Source: Stenotrophomonas rhizophila (GTDB lineage Bacteria; Pseudomonadota; Gammaproteobacteria; Xanthomonadales; Xanthomonadaceae). From it: DNA of 64,000 bases. Position numbers and translations under genes: made by a program. Location of the stretch: positions 186,001 to 250,000 of the forward strand of contig NZ_RJKV01000001.1 in the NCBI RefSeq assembly GCF_003751305.1. The letters run 5' to 3'. The notes below the pieces were generated by a model. The model saw only the letters and a list, made by a program, of their open reading frames with translations. It was not told the DNA's origin and did no database searches. Positions 1 through 10,298 of the stretch are shown piece by piece (the stretch's first letter is position 1; every line of letters starts with the position of its first letter).

Positions 1-2
1 CA

Positions 3-1709
3 TTGGTTGTACTGGGCGCCTCTGTTCTGTCGACCCTGCTGCTGGCCACCCCGGCGTTCGCCGGTGATGTGCAGTTGAGCGGCCTGTCCTCGGCGCCGAC
101 CCACCAGCGCTTCATCGTGAAGTACAAGGATGGCAGTACCGAGGTCGCTACCCCGACCGCGCTGGCCAGTTCGCTGAAGGCCGCCGCCGCGGCCGTGCCG
201 GCGGCCCAAGGCCGTGCGCTGGGGCTGCAGAAGCTGCGCCAGCTGGCGATCGGCCCGACCGTGGTCAAGGCCGACCGGCCGCTGGACCGCGCCGAAGCCG
301 AACTGCTGATGCGCCGCTTGGCGGCCGACCCGGGCGTGGAATACGTTGAAGTCGATCAGCTGATGCAGGCCACCCTGGTGCCCAACGACACCCGCTTTTC
401 CGAGCAGTGGGGCTTCGGCACCAGCAACGCCTCGATCAACGTACGCCCGGCCTGGGACAAGGCCACCGGCACCGGCGTGGTGGTGGCGGTGATCGACACC
501 GGCATCACCAACCATCCGGACCTCAACGCCAACATCCTGCCCGGCTATGACTTCATCAGCGACGCGGCGATGGCGCGCGACGGCGGTGGCCGCGACAACA
601 ACCCCAACGACGAAGGCGACTGGTACGCCGCCAACGAGTGTGGCGCGGGCATTCCGGCCTCCAATTCCAGCTGGCACGGCACGCATGTGGCCGGCACTGT
701 TGCGGCGGTGACCAACAACAGCAGCGGCGTGGCCGGCACCGCGTTCAATGCGAAGGTCGTCCCGGTGCGCGTGCTCGGCAAGTGCGGCGGCTACACCTCC
801 GACATCGCCGATGCGATCGTCTGGGCTTCCGGCGGTACCGTCAGCGGAGTCCCGGCCAATGCCAACCCCGCCGAAGTGATCAACATGTCGCTCGGCGGCG
901 GTGGCAGCTGCTCCACCACCTACCAGACCGCCATCAACGGCGCCGTCTCGCGCGGCACCACCGTGGTCGTCGCTGCCGGCAACAGCAACACCAACGTGTC
1001 CTCTTCGGTGCCAGCCAACTGCGCCAACGTCATCGCCGTTGCCGCGACCACCTCGGCCGGTGCCCGCGCCAGCTTCTCCAACTACGGCACCGGCATCGAC
1101 ATCTCGGCCCCGGGCCAGGGGATTCTCTCCACGCTCAACAGTGGCACCACGGTTCCGGGCACCGCATCGTATGCCTCCTACAACGGCACCTCGATGGCGG
1201 CGCCGCACGTAGCCGGCGTGGTCGCGCTGATCCAGTCCGTTGCCCCTACCGCCCTGAGCCCGGCCGCCATCGAGAGCCTGCTCAAGAGCACCGCACGGCC
1301 GTTGCCGGGCGCCTGCTCCGGCGGTTGCGGCGCGGGCATCGTCGATGCCGACGCGGCGGTGACGGCCGCCCTGGGCGGGACCAATCCGAACCCGGGCACC
1401 GGTAACGTGCTGCAGAACAACGTCCCGGTCACCGGCCTCGGCGCCGCCAGCGGTGCCTCGCTGGCCTACACCGTGACCGTGCCGTCCGGCCGCAGCCAGC
1501 TGAAGGTCACCATCGCCGGCGGCAGTGGCGATGCCGATCTCTACGTCCGCTCCGGCAGCGCCCCGACCGACACCGTCTACACCTGCCGCCCCTACCTGAG
1601 CGGCAACAACGAGACCTGCACGATCACCTCACCGGCGGCCGGCACCTGGCACGTACGGGTCAAGGCCTACTCGACCTTCTCCGGCCTGAGCCTCACCGCG
1701 CAGTACTGA
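3..1709 (+). CDS. Secreted S8 (subtilisin-like) serine protease with PPC domain, 5' end outside window
   Basis: Extracellular endopeptidase of the subtilase family. The visible protein starts inside a signal peptide (hydrophobic run ending near ATPAFAG, residues 1-21 in this frame); the true start is probably just upstream of the window. An inhibitor-like propeptide follows (about 30-120), then the catalytic domain with the triad D165 (AVIDTGI), H225 (HGTHVAG) and S397 (GTSMAAPHVAG). The last ~100 residues (about 470-568) form a bacterial pre-peptidase C-terminal (PPC) beta domain with the GDADLYV signature. Several Cys pairs fit an exported protein. The architecture matches Stenotrophomonas secreted proteases of the StmPr type; which paralogue it is cannot be settled here. 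It converges on the asparaginase-like gene across a shared palindromic terminator. Confidence 0.95.
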   Translation: MVVLGASVLSTLLLATPAFAGDVQLSGLSSAPTHQRFIVKYKDGSTEVATPTALASSLKAAAAAVPAAQGRALGLQKLRQLAIGPTVVKADRPLDRAEAELLMRRLAADPGVEYVEVDQLMQATLVPNDTRFSEQWGFGTSNASINVRPAWDKATGTGVVVAVIDTGITNHPDLNANILPGYDFISDAAMARDGGGRDNNPNDEGDWYAANECGAGIPASNSSWHGTHVAGTVAAVTNNSSGVAGTAFNAKVVPVRVLGKCGGYTSDIADAIVWASGGTVSGVPANANPAEVINMSLGGGGSCSTTYQTAINGAVSRGTTVVVAAGNSNTNVSSSVPANCANVIAVAATTSAGARASFSNYGTGIDISAPGQGILSTLNSGTTVPGTASYASYNGTSMAAPHVAGVVALIQSVAPTALSPAAIESLLKSTARPLPGACSGGCGAGIVDADAAVTAALGGTNPNPGTGNVLQNNVPVTGLGAASGASLAYTVTVPSGRSQLKVTIAGGSGDADLYVRSGSAPTDTVYTCRPYLSGNNETCTITSPAAGTWHVRVKAYSTFSGLSLTAQY

Positions 1710-1733
1710 TCGCGGTCCCATCGCACCAACGCA

Positions 1734-1759
1734 GAACGCCCCGGCATGCCGGGGCGTTC
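1734..1759. terminator. Perfect palindromic terminator hairpin between convergent genes
   Basis: A 26-nt perfect palindrome (GAACGCCCCGGCA and its complement) lies 25 nt after the protease stop and 17 nt before the end of the convergent asparaginase-like gene. It would fold in both transcripts. The T-tract is weak on both sides. Confidence 0.75.
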
Positions 1760-1775
1760 GTTCAATCAACAGTGA

Positions 1776-2261
1776 TTACGCAGCTTCGAACCGGTTCGCC
1801 GCCACGTTCTTGCGCACCTGTTCCGGATTCCAGATCCGGCCGTTCATCGCAATGTACACACCGCTCGGCAACGACTGCACCGCACCGATCGCACACCCGA
1901 TGTTGAACTCCGCATCCGAGCCGCGGAAGCGCGCCGGGCTCAACGCACCGGTCATCACGATCGTCTTGTCGGTGATCGACTTCAGCACCTGGCCGGTCTG
2001 CACCATCGAATCGGTGCCGTGCGTCACCAGTACATGCCGCGTCGGCTGGGCGGCGATCGTGGCCCGGATCAACTCACGGTCCTCGTCGGTGATGTGCAGC
2101 GAATCCTTGCGCAGGATCGGGATCACATTGAAACGGAAGGTCACGCCCAGCTCGCGCAGGATCATCCCGATCTGCGGATCACCGATCTGATAGTCCGACT
2201 TGTCGTCGAAGTAGATCTTGTCGATCGTGCCACCGGTGGTGATGATCAGTAGTTCTTCCAT
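1776..2261 (-). CDS. Half-length asparaginase-like protein (N-terminal domain only)
   Basis: A 161-residue protein matching only the N-terminal catalytic domain of bacterial-type L-asparaginases (usual length ~330). It has the first nucleophile motif near the start (TTGGTIDK, residues 7-14) and the second THGTDSM motif near residue 80, which carries the Thr/Asp pair used in catalysis. The C-terminal domain, which completes the dimer-interface active site in the full-length family, is absent and there is no frameshift remnant downstream. The ATG at 2261 follows an AGGA-like ribosome site and puts the conserved EELLIITTGG at the N-terminus; an upstream in-frame start would only add a non-conserved extension. 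Activity on asparagine is unproven. Stand-alone domains of this kind are seen in related genomes. Confidence 0.85.
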   Translation of the reverse strand: MEELLIITTGGTIDKIYFDDKSDYQIGDPQIGMILRELGVTFRFNVIPILRKDSLHITDEDRELIRATIAAQPTRHVLVTHGTDSMVQTGQVLKSITDKTIVMTGALSPARFRGSDAEFNIGCAIGAVQSLPSGVYIAMNGRIWNPEQVRKNVAANRFEAA

Positions 2262-2364
2262 TGCAAGCATCCTGGGTACCAGACAGAAGGGCACGGAACC
2301 GCCGCGCCGACCCGTAGATGATACGGCTGCCGCCCGCCCGATGCAGGCTTGGGACGCCGGACGG

Positions 2365-3311
<947 letters not shown>

Positions 3312-3420
3312 TCATTGCGTCCGATGCCGGCAGTATGGCAACGCAGCCCGCTCAGGGCGAGGCCGGTCACTGTGAGCGGGCGTGCATGCCCCACACCCGT
3401 CATCGGGTACCCTTGCGCCG

Positions 3421-4695
3421 ATGGAACCTCTCGATACGATCAACCTGTGGATCGAACGCGTCCGGGACCGTGCGCGCACGATCAGCTTCGGCCGCTTCCT
3501 GTGGCGCCGCTTCCTGGATGACCGCCTGTTCCAGGCGGCCGCCTCGCTGGCCTACACCACGGTGTTCGCGCTGGTGCCGCTGGCCATCGTAGTGTTCGGG
3601 GTGCTCTCGGCGTTCCCGGTGTTCGATCGCTGGAGCGATACCCTCAGCGACTACGTATTCTCCAACTTCGTGCCCAACGCCGCGCGCGCCGCCGAAGGCT
3701 ACCTGCGACAGTTCTCGGCCAGTGCCGGGCAGCTGACCGCCGCCGGCTTCATCGCGCTGGTGGTGTCGCTGCTGATCACGCTCAACAGCGTGGAGGAAAC
3801 CTTCAACCAGATCTGGCGGGTGAGTTCGACCCGGCCCAAGCTGACCCGCTTCCTGGTGTACTGGACCGTGCTCACCCTCGGCGCGATGCTCGCCGCGGCC
3901 TCGCTGGCGGTCTCGGCGCGGGTGTTCGCGCTGCCGCTGTTCGGCACCAGCGAAGGTCGCTGGCTGGCCAACGTCTCACTGACGGTCGCGCCGATCCTGA
4001 TCGAGTTCGTCTGCATCATGCTGGTCTACCGCGTAGTGCCGCACCACACGGTCAAATGGCGCCATGCCGTCCCCGGCGCGATCCTGGCCGCGATCATGCT
4101 GGAGCTGGTGAAGTGGGGCATGGGTGCTTACCTGGGCAGCTTCCAGTCCTACCAGAAGCTTTACGGCACGGTTGCCTTCGTGCCGATCCTGCTGCTGTGG
4201 ATCTACCTGTGCTGGGTCTCGGTGCTGCTCGGCGCATCGCTCGCCTCCTCGATCGCCGCGTTCCGCTACCAGCCGGCCGACCTGCGCCTGCCGGTGGGGT
4301 ATGAAATCTATGGCCTGCTGCGCTTGATCGGTCGCTTCCACCAGGCCCGTGCCGATGGCCGCAGCCTGGATGACGATGAAATCCTGCGGTTGGAGCCGAT
4401 GCTGACCGATTCGCTGTTGCAGACGTTGCTCTGCGACCTGGAAGCGATCCGCGTGGTGCGCCGCGACGAGCAGGGCGAATGGCTGCTCGCGCGCGACCTG
4501 GACAAACTCACCCTGGCCGACCTGTACGAGACCACGCAGATGCGGATCCCGATCAAGGAAGCCTACCTGCCGTATCGCGACGACAGCCTGGGCACGGCCT
4601 CGGTGGCCGCGCTGGACACCTTGCGCCTGCCGCTGCGCGAACTGCTCAAACGCCGCGTCAGCGACATCTACTCGACCCCCGGAGACAAACCATGA
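3421..4695 (+). CDS. yihY: YihY/virulence factor BrkB family membrane protein
   Basis: A polytopic inner-membrane protein of 424 residues. The N-terminal two thirds carry the family's six hydrophobic segments, including the conserved QAAASLAYTTVFALVPL helix near residue 40 and the PRxxVKWRHAVPGA-like cytosolic loop. A soluble, winged-helix-like C-terminal region (about 300-424) follows. The family was once annotated as RNase BN; that assignment was withdrawn and its function remains unclear. I chose the ATG at 3421 because the family begins at this position; an upstream GTG at 3382 would add 13 unconserved residues. The TGA overlaps the next gene by 4 nt. Confidence 0.92.
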   Translation: MEPLDTINLWIERVRDRARTISFGRFLWRRFLDDRLFQAAASLAYTTVFALVPLAIVVFGVLSAFPVFDRWSDTLSDYVFSNFVPNAARAAEGYLRQFSASAGQLTAAGFIALVVSLLITLNSVEETFNQIWRVSSTRPKLTRFLVYWTVLTLGAMLAAASLAVSARVFALPLFGTSEGRWLANVSLTVAPILIEFVCIMLVYRVVPHHTVKWRHAVPGAILAAIMLELVKWGMGAYLGSFQSYQKLYGTVAFVPILLLWIYLCWVSVLLGASLASSIAAFRYQPADLRLPVGYEIYGLLRLIGRFHQARADGRSLDDDEILRLEPMLTDSLLQTLLCDLEAIRVVRRDEQGEWLLARDLDKLTLADLYETTQMRIPIKEAYLPYRDDSLGTASVAALDTLRLPLRELLKRRVSDIYSTPGDKP

Positions 4696-5255
4696 CCGCC
4701 AAGCCCCTGCTGCTGGCCCTGGGCCTGCTCACGCTGGCCGCCTGCAACAAGCCCGCCGCACAGAGCGAGGCCACTGCGCCTGCCGCCCCGGCCCCGATCA
4801 ACGAGCCCGCCGCGCCGCCGACCGAAGCCGTGCCGGCCACCGAACGCAAGACCGTCGAACAGCCGACGCTCAAAGCCAAGGCGCTGGATGGCACCGACTA
4901 CGACCTGGCCGCGCACCGCGGCAAGTGGGTGGTGGTGAACTTCTGGGCGACCTGGTGCGCCCCGTGCCGCAAGGAAATGCCCGAGCTCTCCGCGCTGCAC
5001 GCGATGCGCAATGAGATCGAGGTGGTCGGGCTGGCCTTCGAGGACATCGAACCGGCCGAGATGAAGGCCTTCCTGGAGAAGCGTCCGGTCACCTATCCGA
5101 TCGTGATCGTGGATACGTACAACCCGCCGGAAGACTTCGCGATCCCGCGCGGCCTGCCGATGACCTACCTGATCGCGCCGGATGGCAAGGTCGCCAAGGA
5201 GTTCCTTGGCCCGGTCACCGCGCATGACATCGAAGCGCGGATCAAGGAAGGCTGA
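4692..5255 (+). CDS. TlpA-like thiol:disulfide oxidoreductase lipoprotein
   Basis: A 187-residue membrane-anchored periplasmic thioredoxin-like protein. A short signal ends in the lipobox LTLAAC, with Cys18 to be lipidated. A Pro/Ala-rich linker (19-55) leads to a TlpA/AhpC-type thioredoxin fold with the active site WATWCAPC (C89 and C92) and the cis-Pro strand LPMTYLI. Such proteins usually reduce apocytochrome or other periplasmic thiols. No cytochrome maturation genes are nearby, so the substrate is unknown. The start ATGA overlaps the yihY stop, indicating co-translation. Confidence 0.93.
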   Translation: MTAKPLLLALGLLTLAACNKPAAQSEATAPAAPAPINEPAAPPTEAVPATERKTVEQPTLKAKALDGTDYDLAAHRGKWVVVNFWATWCAPCRKEMPELSALHAMRNEIEVVGLAFEDIEPAEMKAFLEKRPVTYPIVIVDTYNPPEDFAIPRGLPMTYLIAPDGKVAKEFLGPVTAHDIEARIKEG

Positions 5256-5263
5256 GTCTGACG

Positions 5264-5290
5264 GGCGTGCCGGTTCATGACCGGCACGCC
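5264..5290. terminator. 11-bp stem terminator between convergent genes
   Basis: GGCGTGCCGGT, loop TCATG, then the exact complement. It lies 8 nt after the thioredoxin-like gene and 24 nt before the end of the opposing ppk2, so it can serve both. Confidence 0.8.
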
Positions 5291-5314
5291 GTTGCCGCGC
5301 TGCGCGCGGTGGAT

Positions 5315-6094
5315 CTACGTGGTGACGAAGGGTTCGATCGGCTTCAATACCCCGAAGTGCTCCTTGTGCAGCTTGCCCTTCAACGGCGGCAGCGCCAGCA
5401 CCGGTTCGTCCACGCGGGTGTCGGGCAGGCGATCGAGCAGGTTGCGGATCAGGCCCAGCCGCCCACGCTTCTGGTCGTTGAAGTCCACCAGCGTCCACGG
5501 GGCATCATCGTTATGTGTCGCGCGCAGCATCGCTTCGCGGCTCTCGGTATAAGCGCTGTACTTGCTGCGTGATTTCAGGTCCACCGGCGACAGCTTCCAG
5601 CCCTTGAGCGGATCGAGGTGGCGCTCGGCAAAGCGCTTTTCCTGTTGTGCCTGGTCCACGCTGAGCCAGTACTTGAACAGCACGATGCCATCATCGATCA
5701 GCAGCTTCTCGAACACCGGCGTCTGTGCCAGGAAGCTGCGGTACTGCGCCTCGGTGCAGTAGCCCATCACATGCTCGACGCCCGCGCGGTTGTACCAGCT
5801 GCGGTCCATCAGCACGATCTCGCCCGCCGCCGGCAGGTGCGAGACATAGCGTTGGAAATACCACTGTGTGCTTTCGCGGTCGGTCGGCTTGGGCAGCGCG
5901 ACGACTTTGCACTGGCGCGGATTGAGATGCTCGGCGATCGCCTGGATCGCACCGCCCTTGCCCGCGGTATCGCGGCCTTCGAACAGCACCAGCACGCGCT
6001 GCCCGGTGTGCTGCACCCAGCGCGCCATCGCCGCCAGTTCCAGTTGCATTGGTTCCAGCAGGGCCTGGTAGTCCTTGCGCTTGAGCTTGCCCAT
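5315..6094 (-). CDS. ppk2: Polyphosphate kinase 2 (PPK2)
   Basis: A cytosolic kinase that transfers phosphate between inorganic polyphosphate and nucleotides. The 259-residue single-domain form has the Walker A loop GRDTAGKGG (residues ~40-48), the Walker B/lid segment LMDRSWYNRAG near 115-125, and the terminal TLVDFNDQKRGRLGLI strand-helix typical of the family. A one-domain PPK2 usually phosphorylates nucleoside mono- or diphosphates; subclass and nucleotide preference cannot be read safely here. I placed the start at MGKLKRK (6094); an in-frame GTG 21 nt upstream is possible. It is on the same strand as the downstream-lying OGT gene with a 51-nt gap. Confidence 0.93.
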   Translation of the reverse strand: MGKLKRKDYQALLEPMQLELAAMARWVQHTGQRVLVLFEGRDTAGKGGAIQAIAEHLNPRQCKVVALPKPTDRESTQWYFQRYVSHLPAAGEIVLMDRSWYNRAGVEHVMGYCTEAQYRSFLAQTPVFEKLLIDDGIVLFKYWLSVDQAQQEKRFAERHLDPLKGWKLSPVDLKSRSKYSAYTESREAMLRATHNDDAPWTLVDFNDQKRGRLGLIRNLLDRLPDTRVDEPVLALPPLKGKLHKEHFGVLKPIEPFVTT

Positions 6095-6145
6095 CGGCGT
6101 GCCTCGGTGATTCACAGGGAAGCCCGAGCCTAGCGCAGCCGATGC

Positions 6146-7855
6146 TCAGGCGATGTGTGGGCCCTGCCAGCCGCGTTCGCGCGCGAGCGTTTCGATCACC
6201 TCGGTGAGGTCGCGCGCGAAACCGGCCATGTCGAACAGGCCGCTGTCCTCGCGCCGTTGCGCCAGGGTGGCGCGCGCGGCCTGCAATGCAGCCGGGTCGT
6301 TGCCGAGCTGGATGGCGGTAGCCACGAACGCCGCGTCATCGGCCACGTTGAACGCGTGCATGCCCAGGTGGTGGTTCAGGCTGCCGGCCACCCGTGAGGC
6401 GAACGTCGCGCCGGGGCAGGTCAGCACCGGGCAGCCGGCCCACAGCGCATCGGAGGCGGTGGTGTGGGCGTTGTACGGGTGCGTGTCCAGGAACAGGTCG
6501 GCGTGCTGGTAACGCGCCAGGTACTGCGGGTGCGGCAGGCGTGGCATGAACACCAGGCGCGCCGGATCCAGCTGCGCCTGGCGTGCCGCGCTGCGCAGCC
6601 GTGCATCGGCGTTGCCCGGGCCGGAGAGCAGCCACAGCACGCTGCCGGGCACGCCGTGCAGCACCGCGAACAGCCGCTGCATGCTGCGCGGATTGAGCTT
6701 GTAGCTGTTGTTGAAGCAGCACAGCACCACGCCCTGCGCGGGCAGGCCGCAGTCCTCGCGCGGGGGCGCCGGTTCCAGCACGCGGGTGTTGTCCGAGGGC
6801 TGGAACGCGCGCGGCAGGCGCCGCACGTTCTCACTGAACGCCGGTGCCAGCGCGTCGGGCAGCACGAAGGCATCGGCCAGTACATGATCGATCCACGGCG
6901 CGCCGGAGGTGCCCGGGTAGGCCAGCCAGTTGATCTGCACCGGGGCCGGGCGCATCGCCAGCACCTGCGGGGTGCCGCCACCGCCCCAGCCGCGCAGATC
7001 GAACAGCACATCGATGCCGGCCTCGCGGATGCGCCGGGCGATCACCTGATGCGGCTGCGCGCTGACATCGTGCAAGGTGTGGGCGGCCTGCTGCAGACGC
7101 TGACGGATGCTGCTGCCGTCGTCCGCGCTGAGCGCGAACAGATGCAGGTCCAGCGTGCCCAGCGCGCGCAGCTGTTCGAACAGGGCGACGGTCAGCAGGC
7201 CGGTGGGATGCGCGCCGAAGCCGTTGGAGAGGAAGCCGACCCGCAGCGTGCCGTGCGCGCGCACCGTGGCCGGCGGCAACCGCGCGATGCCCTCGGCCAG
7301 CGCCGCTGCACGCTGCCGCGCACAGGCCAACTGCTCGGCGGCGCTGCTGTCTTCGCTGAGGAAGGCGAACGGCTCGACCACCGCCTGGCCCTGCGCGACG
7401 GCCTGGCGCACCAGCGCCGACAATCGCTCCAGATCCCGCCAATCGCACAGCCGGCGCTGCCAGTTGAGCAGCTGCGCAGCGATGTAGGGCTCGCCCGGCA
7501 GAAGACGATGCGCATGGCGATACGCATCCGCCGCCGCCTCGGGCTGCCCCGCGTCTTCCAGAGCGTGGCCGAGCCACAGAGTGATGCCGGGGTGCTGGGG
7601 CGCGCGATCCGCCGCCTGTCGCAGCAGTGTGGCGGCCTCGCCATGGCGGCCTTGCATCCAGCGCGCGCGCCCCAGCCGCGCCAAGGCCTCGGGATGGTCG
7701 CCGCGCAGCTGCAGCGCGCGGGTGGCGGCCTGTTCGCCGGCGCGCACATCGCCGGCTTCCAGCTCCGCGTCGGCCAGCATCACCCAGGCAATGAAATCGG
7801 CCGGTTGCCGCTGCACCGCCTGGCGCAGCTGCAGGCGCTGCGGATCGGCACTCAT
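6146..7855 (-). CDS. SPINDLY-family TPR O-GlcNAc transferase-like glycosyltransferase (XcOGT-like)
   Basis: A 569-residue homologue of the O-linked GlcNAc transferase fold (GT41). Residues ~1-130 form TPR-like helical repeats. A GT-B catalytic half follows with the two Rossmann-like lobes. H216 (GFGAHPTG) and K386 (NNSYKLNP) sit two residues from the numbering of the proposed catalytic/UDP-binding His218 and Lys388 of Xanthomonas campestris OGT, and the LFLDTHPYNAHTTASDALW UDP-binding block is intact. The few TPRs match the bacterial short form. The native acceptor is unknown and transfer activity of the bacterial forms is unclear. It lies between ppk2 and prfA on the same strand. Confidence 0.9.
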   Translation of the reverse strand: MSADPQRLQLRQAVQRQPADFIAWVMLADAELEAGDVRAGEQAATRALQLRGDHPEALARLGRARWMQGRHGEAATLLRQAADRAPQHPGITLWLGHALEDAGQPEAAADAYRHAHRLLPGEPYIAAQLLNWQRRLCDWRDLERLSALVRQAVAQGQAVVEPFAFLSEDSSAAEQLACARQRAAALAEGIARLPPATVRAHGTLRVGFLSNGFGAHPTGLLTVALFEQLRALGTLDLHLFALSADDGSSIRQRLQQAAHTLHDVSAQPHQVIARRIREAGIDVLFDLRGWGGGGTPQVLAMRPAPVQINWLAYPGTSGAPWIDHVLADAFVLPDALAPAFSENVRRLPRAFQPSDNTRVLEPAPPREDCGLPAQGVVLCCFNNSYKLNPRSMQRLFAVLHGVPGSVLWLLSGPGNADARLRSAARQAQLDPARLVFMPRLPHPQYLARYQHADLFLDTHPYNAHTTASDALWAGCPVLTCPGATFASRVAGSLNHHLGMHAFNVADDAAFVATAIQLGNDPAALQAARATLAQRREDSGLFDMAGFARDLTEVIETLARERGWQGPHIA

Positions 7856-7880
7856 CGCTGCCGCCCCGCGTCGATCATGC

Positions 7881-8969
7881 TCAGTTGCCTTCCGCGAGCC
7901 GGGCCAGCTCGTCGGCCTGGTGTTCGTGGGTCAGCCGGCTGACCAGTGCATCGAGATCGCCGGTCAGGATGTTGGGCAGGTCGTACAGGGTCAGCCCTTC
8001 CACGCGGTGATCGGTGATCCGCCCCTGCGGGAAACTGTAGGTGCGGATGCGCTGGCTGCGGTCGCCACTGCCGACCTGCAGCCGGCGGCTTTCGGCCTGC
8101 GCGGCGGCCTGCTTGCTGCGTTCGGTATCCAGCAGCTGCGCTTTGAGGCGTTTCATCGCCTTGTCGCGGTTGGCGTGCTGGCTGCGCTCGGTCTGGCATT
8201 CCACCACCACGCCGGTGGGCAGATGCGTGATGCGGATCGCCGATTCGGTCTTGTTGACGTGCTGGCCACCGGCGCCGGAGGAGCGGTAGGTGTCCACGCG
8301 CAGGTCGGCCGGGTTGATCACCACGTCCTCGACGTCATCCGCCTCGGGAATGATCGCCACCGTCGCGGCCGAGGTATGGATGCGGCCCTGCGACTCGGTC
8401 GCCGGCACGCGCTGCACGCGGTGCGTGCCCGATTCGAACTTCAGCCGCGAGAACGCGCCACGGCCGACCACGCGCGCCACCACTTCCTTGTAGCCGCCAT
8501 GTTCGCCCGGGTTGTCCGATTCGATCTCGACCTTCCAGCCCTGGCGCTCGGCATAGCGGGCGTACATGCGGAACAGATCGCCGGCGAAGATCGCCGCCTC
8601 GTCACCGCCGGTACCGGCGCGGACTTCCAGGAACAGGTTGCCGTCATCGCGCGGATCGCGCGGCACCAGCAGCAGGGCCAGTGCTTCGTCCAGCTGCTGC
8701 AGGCGCTGCTGCGCGGCGATGATTTCCTCGTCGGCCAGTTCGCGCAGGTCGGGGTCCTCGCGCATCGCCTCGGCGGCGGCGAGATCGGCCTTGGCGCGGG
8801 CTTCGTCGGCCAGCGCAGCAGCGACCGGCTCCAGCTGCGAAAACTCGCGCGAGAGTGCGCGGAAACGGTCGTTGTCGCCGACCACGGCGGGGTCGGACAA
8901 CAGGCGTTCCAGTTCTTCGCGGCGCTCGGCCAGCGCTTCCAGCTTACGGCGCAGGGTCGGCGTCATCAT
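7881..8969 (-). CDS. prfA: Peptide chain release factor 1
   Basis: A class I release factor reading UAA and UAG. Domain 2 has the anticodon-like tripeptide PAT (P189-T191) that defines RF1, and domain 3 has the GGQ peptidyl-hydrolysis motif (G234-Q236) in [16 protein letters not shown]. At 362 residues it is full length. The start codon lies inside the 3' end of hemA (26-nt overlap), the conserved hemA-prfA coupling of gammaproteobacteria. The neighbouring prmC often found in other species is not present here. Confidence 0.97.
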   Translation of the reverse strand: MMTPTLRRKLEALAERREELERLLSDPAVVGDNDRFRALSREFSQLEPVAAALADEARAKADLAAAEAMREDPDLRELADEEIIAAQQRLQQLDEALALLLVPRDPRDDGNLFLEVRAGTGGDEAAIFAGDLFRMYARYAERQGWKVEIESDNPGEHGGYKEVVARVVGRGAFSRLKFESGTHRVQRVPATESQGRIHTSAATVAIIPEADDVEDVVINPADLRVDTYRSSGAGGQHVNKTESAIRITHLPTGVVVECQTERSQHANRDKAMKRLKAQLLDTERSKQAAAQAESRRLQVGSGDRSQRIRTYSFPQGRITDHRVEGLTLYDLPNILTGDLDALVSRLTHEHQADELARLAEGN

Positions 8970-10242
8970 TCCTCGCTACATCGGTACGCACGGCAGGGTG
9001 CTGGTAACCCGGCTTGGCCGGGAACAGGCGCTCGGCGGCGCGGGTGAGTTCAGTATCGCCGCTGAGCGCGGCCGCGCGCAGGGCGGCGGTCGGCGGGTGC
9101 AGCAGGCGGTTGGTCAGGCCGTGCGCGAGCAGCTCGAGCACCTCTTCCGGTGATTTGCCGTGGGCCAGCTGTTGGCGGGCTTTCTCCAGCATCTCCACGC
9201 GGGTCGCTTCGCCATAGGCGCGCAGTTGCCGCAGCGGGGCCTGGTGCACGCTGGCCTGCAGCGTTTCCACGAAGCGGGCGACCTGCAGCTCGATGATCGC
9301 TTCGGCCTCGGCCGCGGCTTCACGGCGGCTGCGGCGGTTGTCTTCGACCGCGCGCTCCAGATCATCCACGGTGTACAGGAAGGCGTCGGCCAGTTCGCCC
9401 ACGCCGGCCTCGATATCGCGGGGCACGGCCAGATCGAACAGCAGCATCGGCTTGTGCTTGCGGGTTTTCAGTGCGGCGGCCACGTGCGCCCGGGTGATCA
9501 CCGGCTCACGCGCGGCGGTGGCCGAGAACACCACGTCGGCCTCGCCCAGATGGCGGTCCAGCTCACTCAGGGGCAGGGCGACGCCGCCATGACGGCTGGC
9601 CAGCTCCTGCGCATGGGCCAGGGTGCGGTTGGCGATCAGCAGCCGACGCACGCGCCCTTCGCTGAGATGGCGCGCGGCCAGCTCGATGGTCTCGCCGGCG
9701 CCGACCAGCAGCACGGTGGAATCTTCCAGCCGCGCGAACGAGTTCTGCGCCAGGCGCACCGCGGTGGAGGCCACCGAGACCGGGTTGGCGCCCACGCGGG
9801 TATCGGTCCGCGCGCGCTTGGCCACCGAGAAGGTCTGCTGGAACAGCCGGTCCAGGCGCTGGCCGAGCAGGCCATGATCACGCGCCAGGGCCCAGGCATC
9901 CTTCACCTGGCCCAGGATCTGCGGTTCGCCCAGCACCATCGAGTCCAGCCCGGTGGCGACCCGGAACAGGTGGCGGACCGCGTCGGCGTCGGCGTGCTGA
10001 TAGAGGTACCCGTGCAGCGTGCCGGCATGCGACTCCAGCCACTGGGCCAGCGCGTCACCGGATTCGGCCACCGCGTACAGCTCGGTGCGGTTGCAGGTGG
10101 AGAGCAGGACCGCCTCGGCCACCTGTGGGGTATCGCGCAGCGACGCCAATGCCTGGGGCAGGGCGTCGCCGCCAAAGGAGGCGCGTTCGCGCAGTTCCAC
10201 TGGCGCGGTCTGGTGATTCAGTCCGAGCACCCACAGGGTCAT
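8944..10242 (-). CDS. hemA: Glutamyl-tRNA reductase
   Basis: First committed enzyme of C5-pathway tetrapyrrole synthesis: reduces glutamyl-tRNA(Glu) to glutamate-1-semialdehyde with NADPH. The catalytic Cys50 lies in LLSTCNRTE, the N-terminal [14 protein letters not shown] is canonical, the NADPH domain includes [14 protein letters not shown] (about 180-193), and a helical dimerisation tail follows. 432 residues, full length. It is divergent from the TPR gene with only 56 nt between the start codons, so the two promoters are packed together or overlap. Confidence 0.97.
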   Translation of the reverse strand: MTLWVLGLNHQTAPVELRERASFGGDALPQALASLRDTPQVAEAVLLSTCNRTELYAVAESGDALAQWLESHAGTLHGYLYQHADADAVRHLFRVATGLDSMVLGEPQILGQVKDAWALARDHGLLGQRLDRLFQQTFSVAKRARTDTRVGANPVSVASTAVRLAQNSFARLEDSTVLLVGAGETIELAARHLSEGRVRRLLIANRTLAHAQELASRHGGVALPLSELDRHLGEADVVFSATAAREPVITRAHVAAALKTRKHKPMLLFDLAVPRDIEAGVGELADAFLYTVDDLERAVEDNRRSRREAAAEAEAIIELQVARFVETLQASVHQAPLRQLRAYGEATRVEMLEKARQQLAHGKSPEEVLELLAHGLTNRLLHPPTAALRAAALSGDTELTRAAERLFPAKPGYQHPAVRTDVARNDDADPAP

Positions 10243-10298
10243 TGTTCAGTTGCTTGCGATAAGCTGCTGGCCATTCAAGTCGTCATTTTAAGGCTCAG

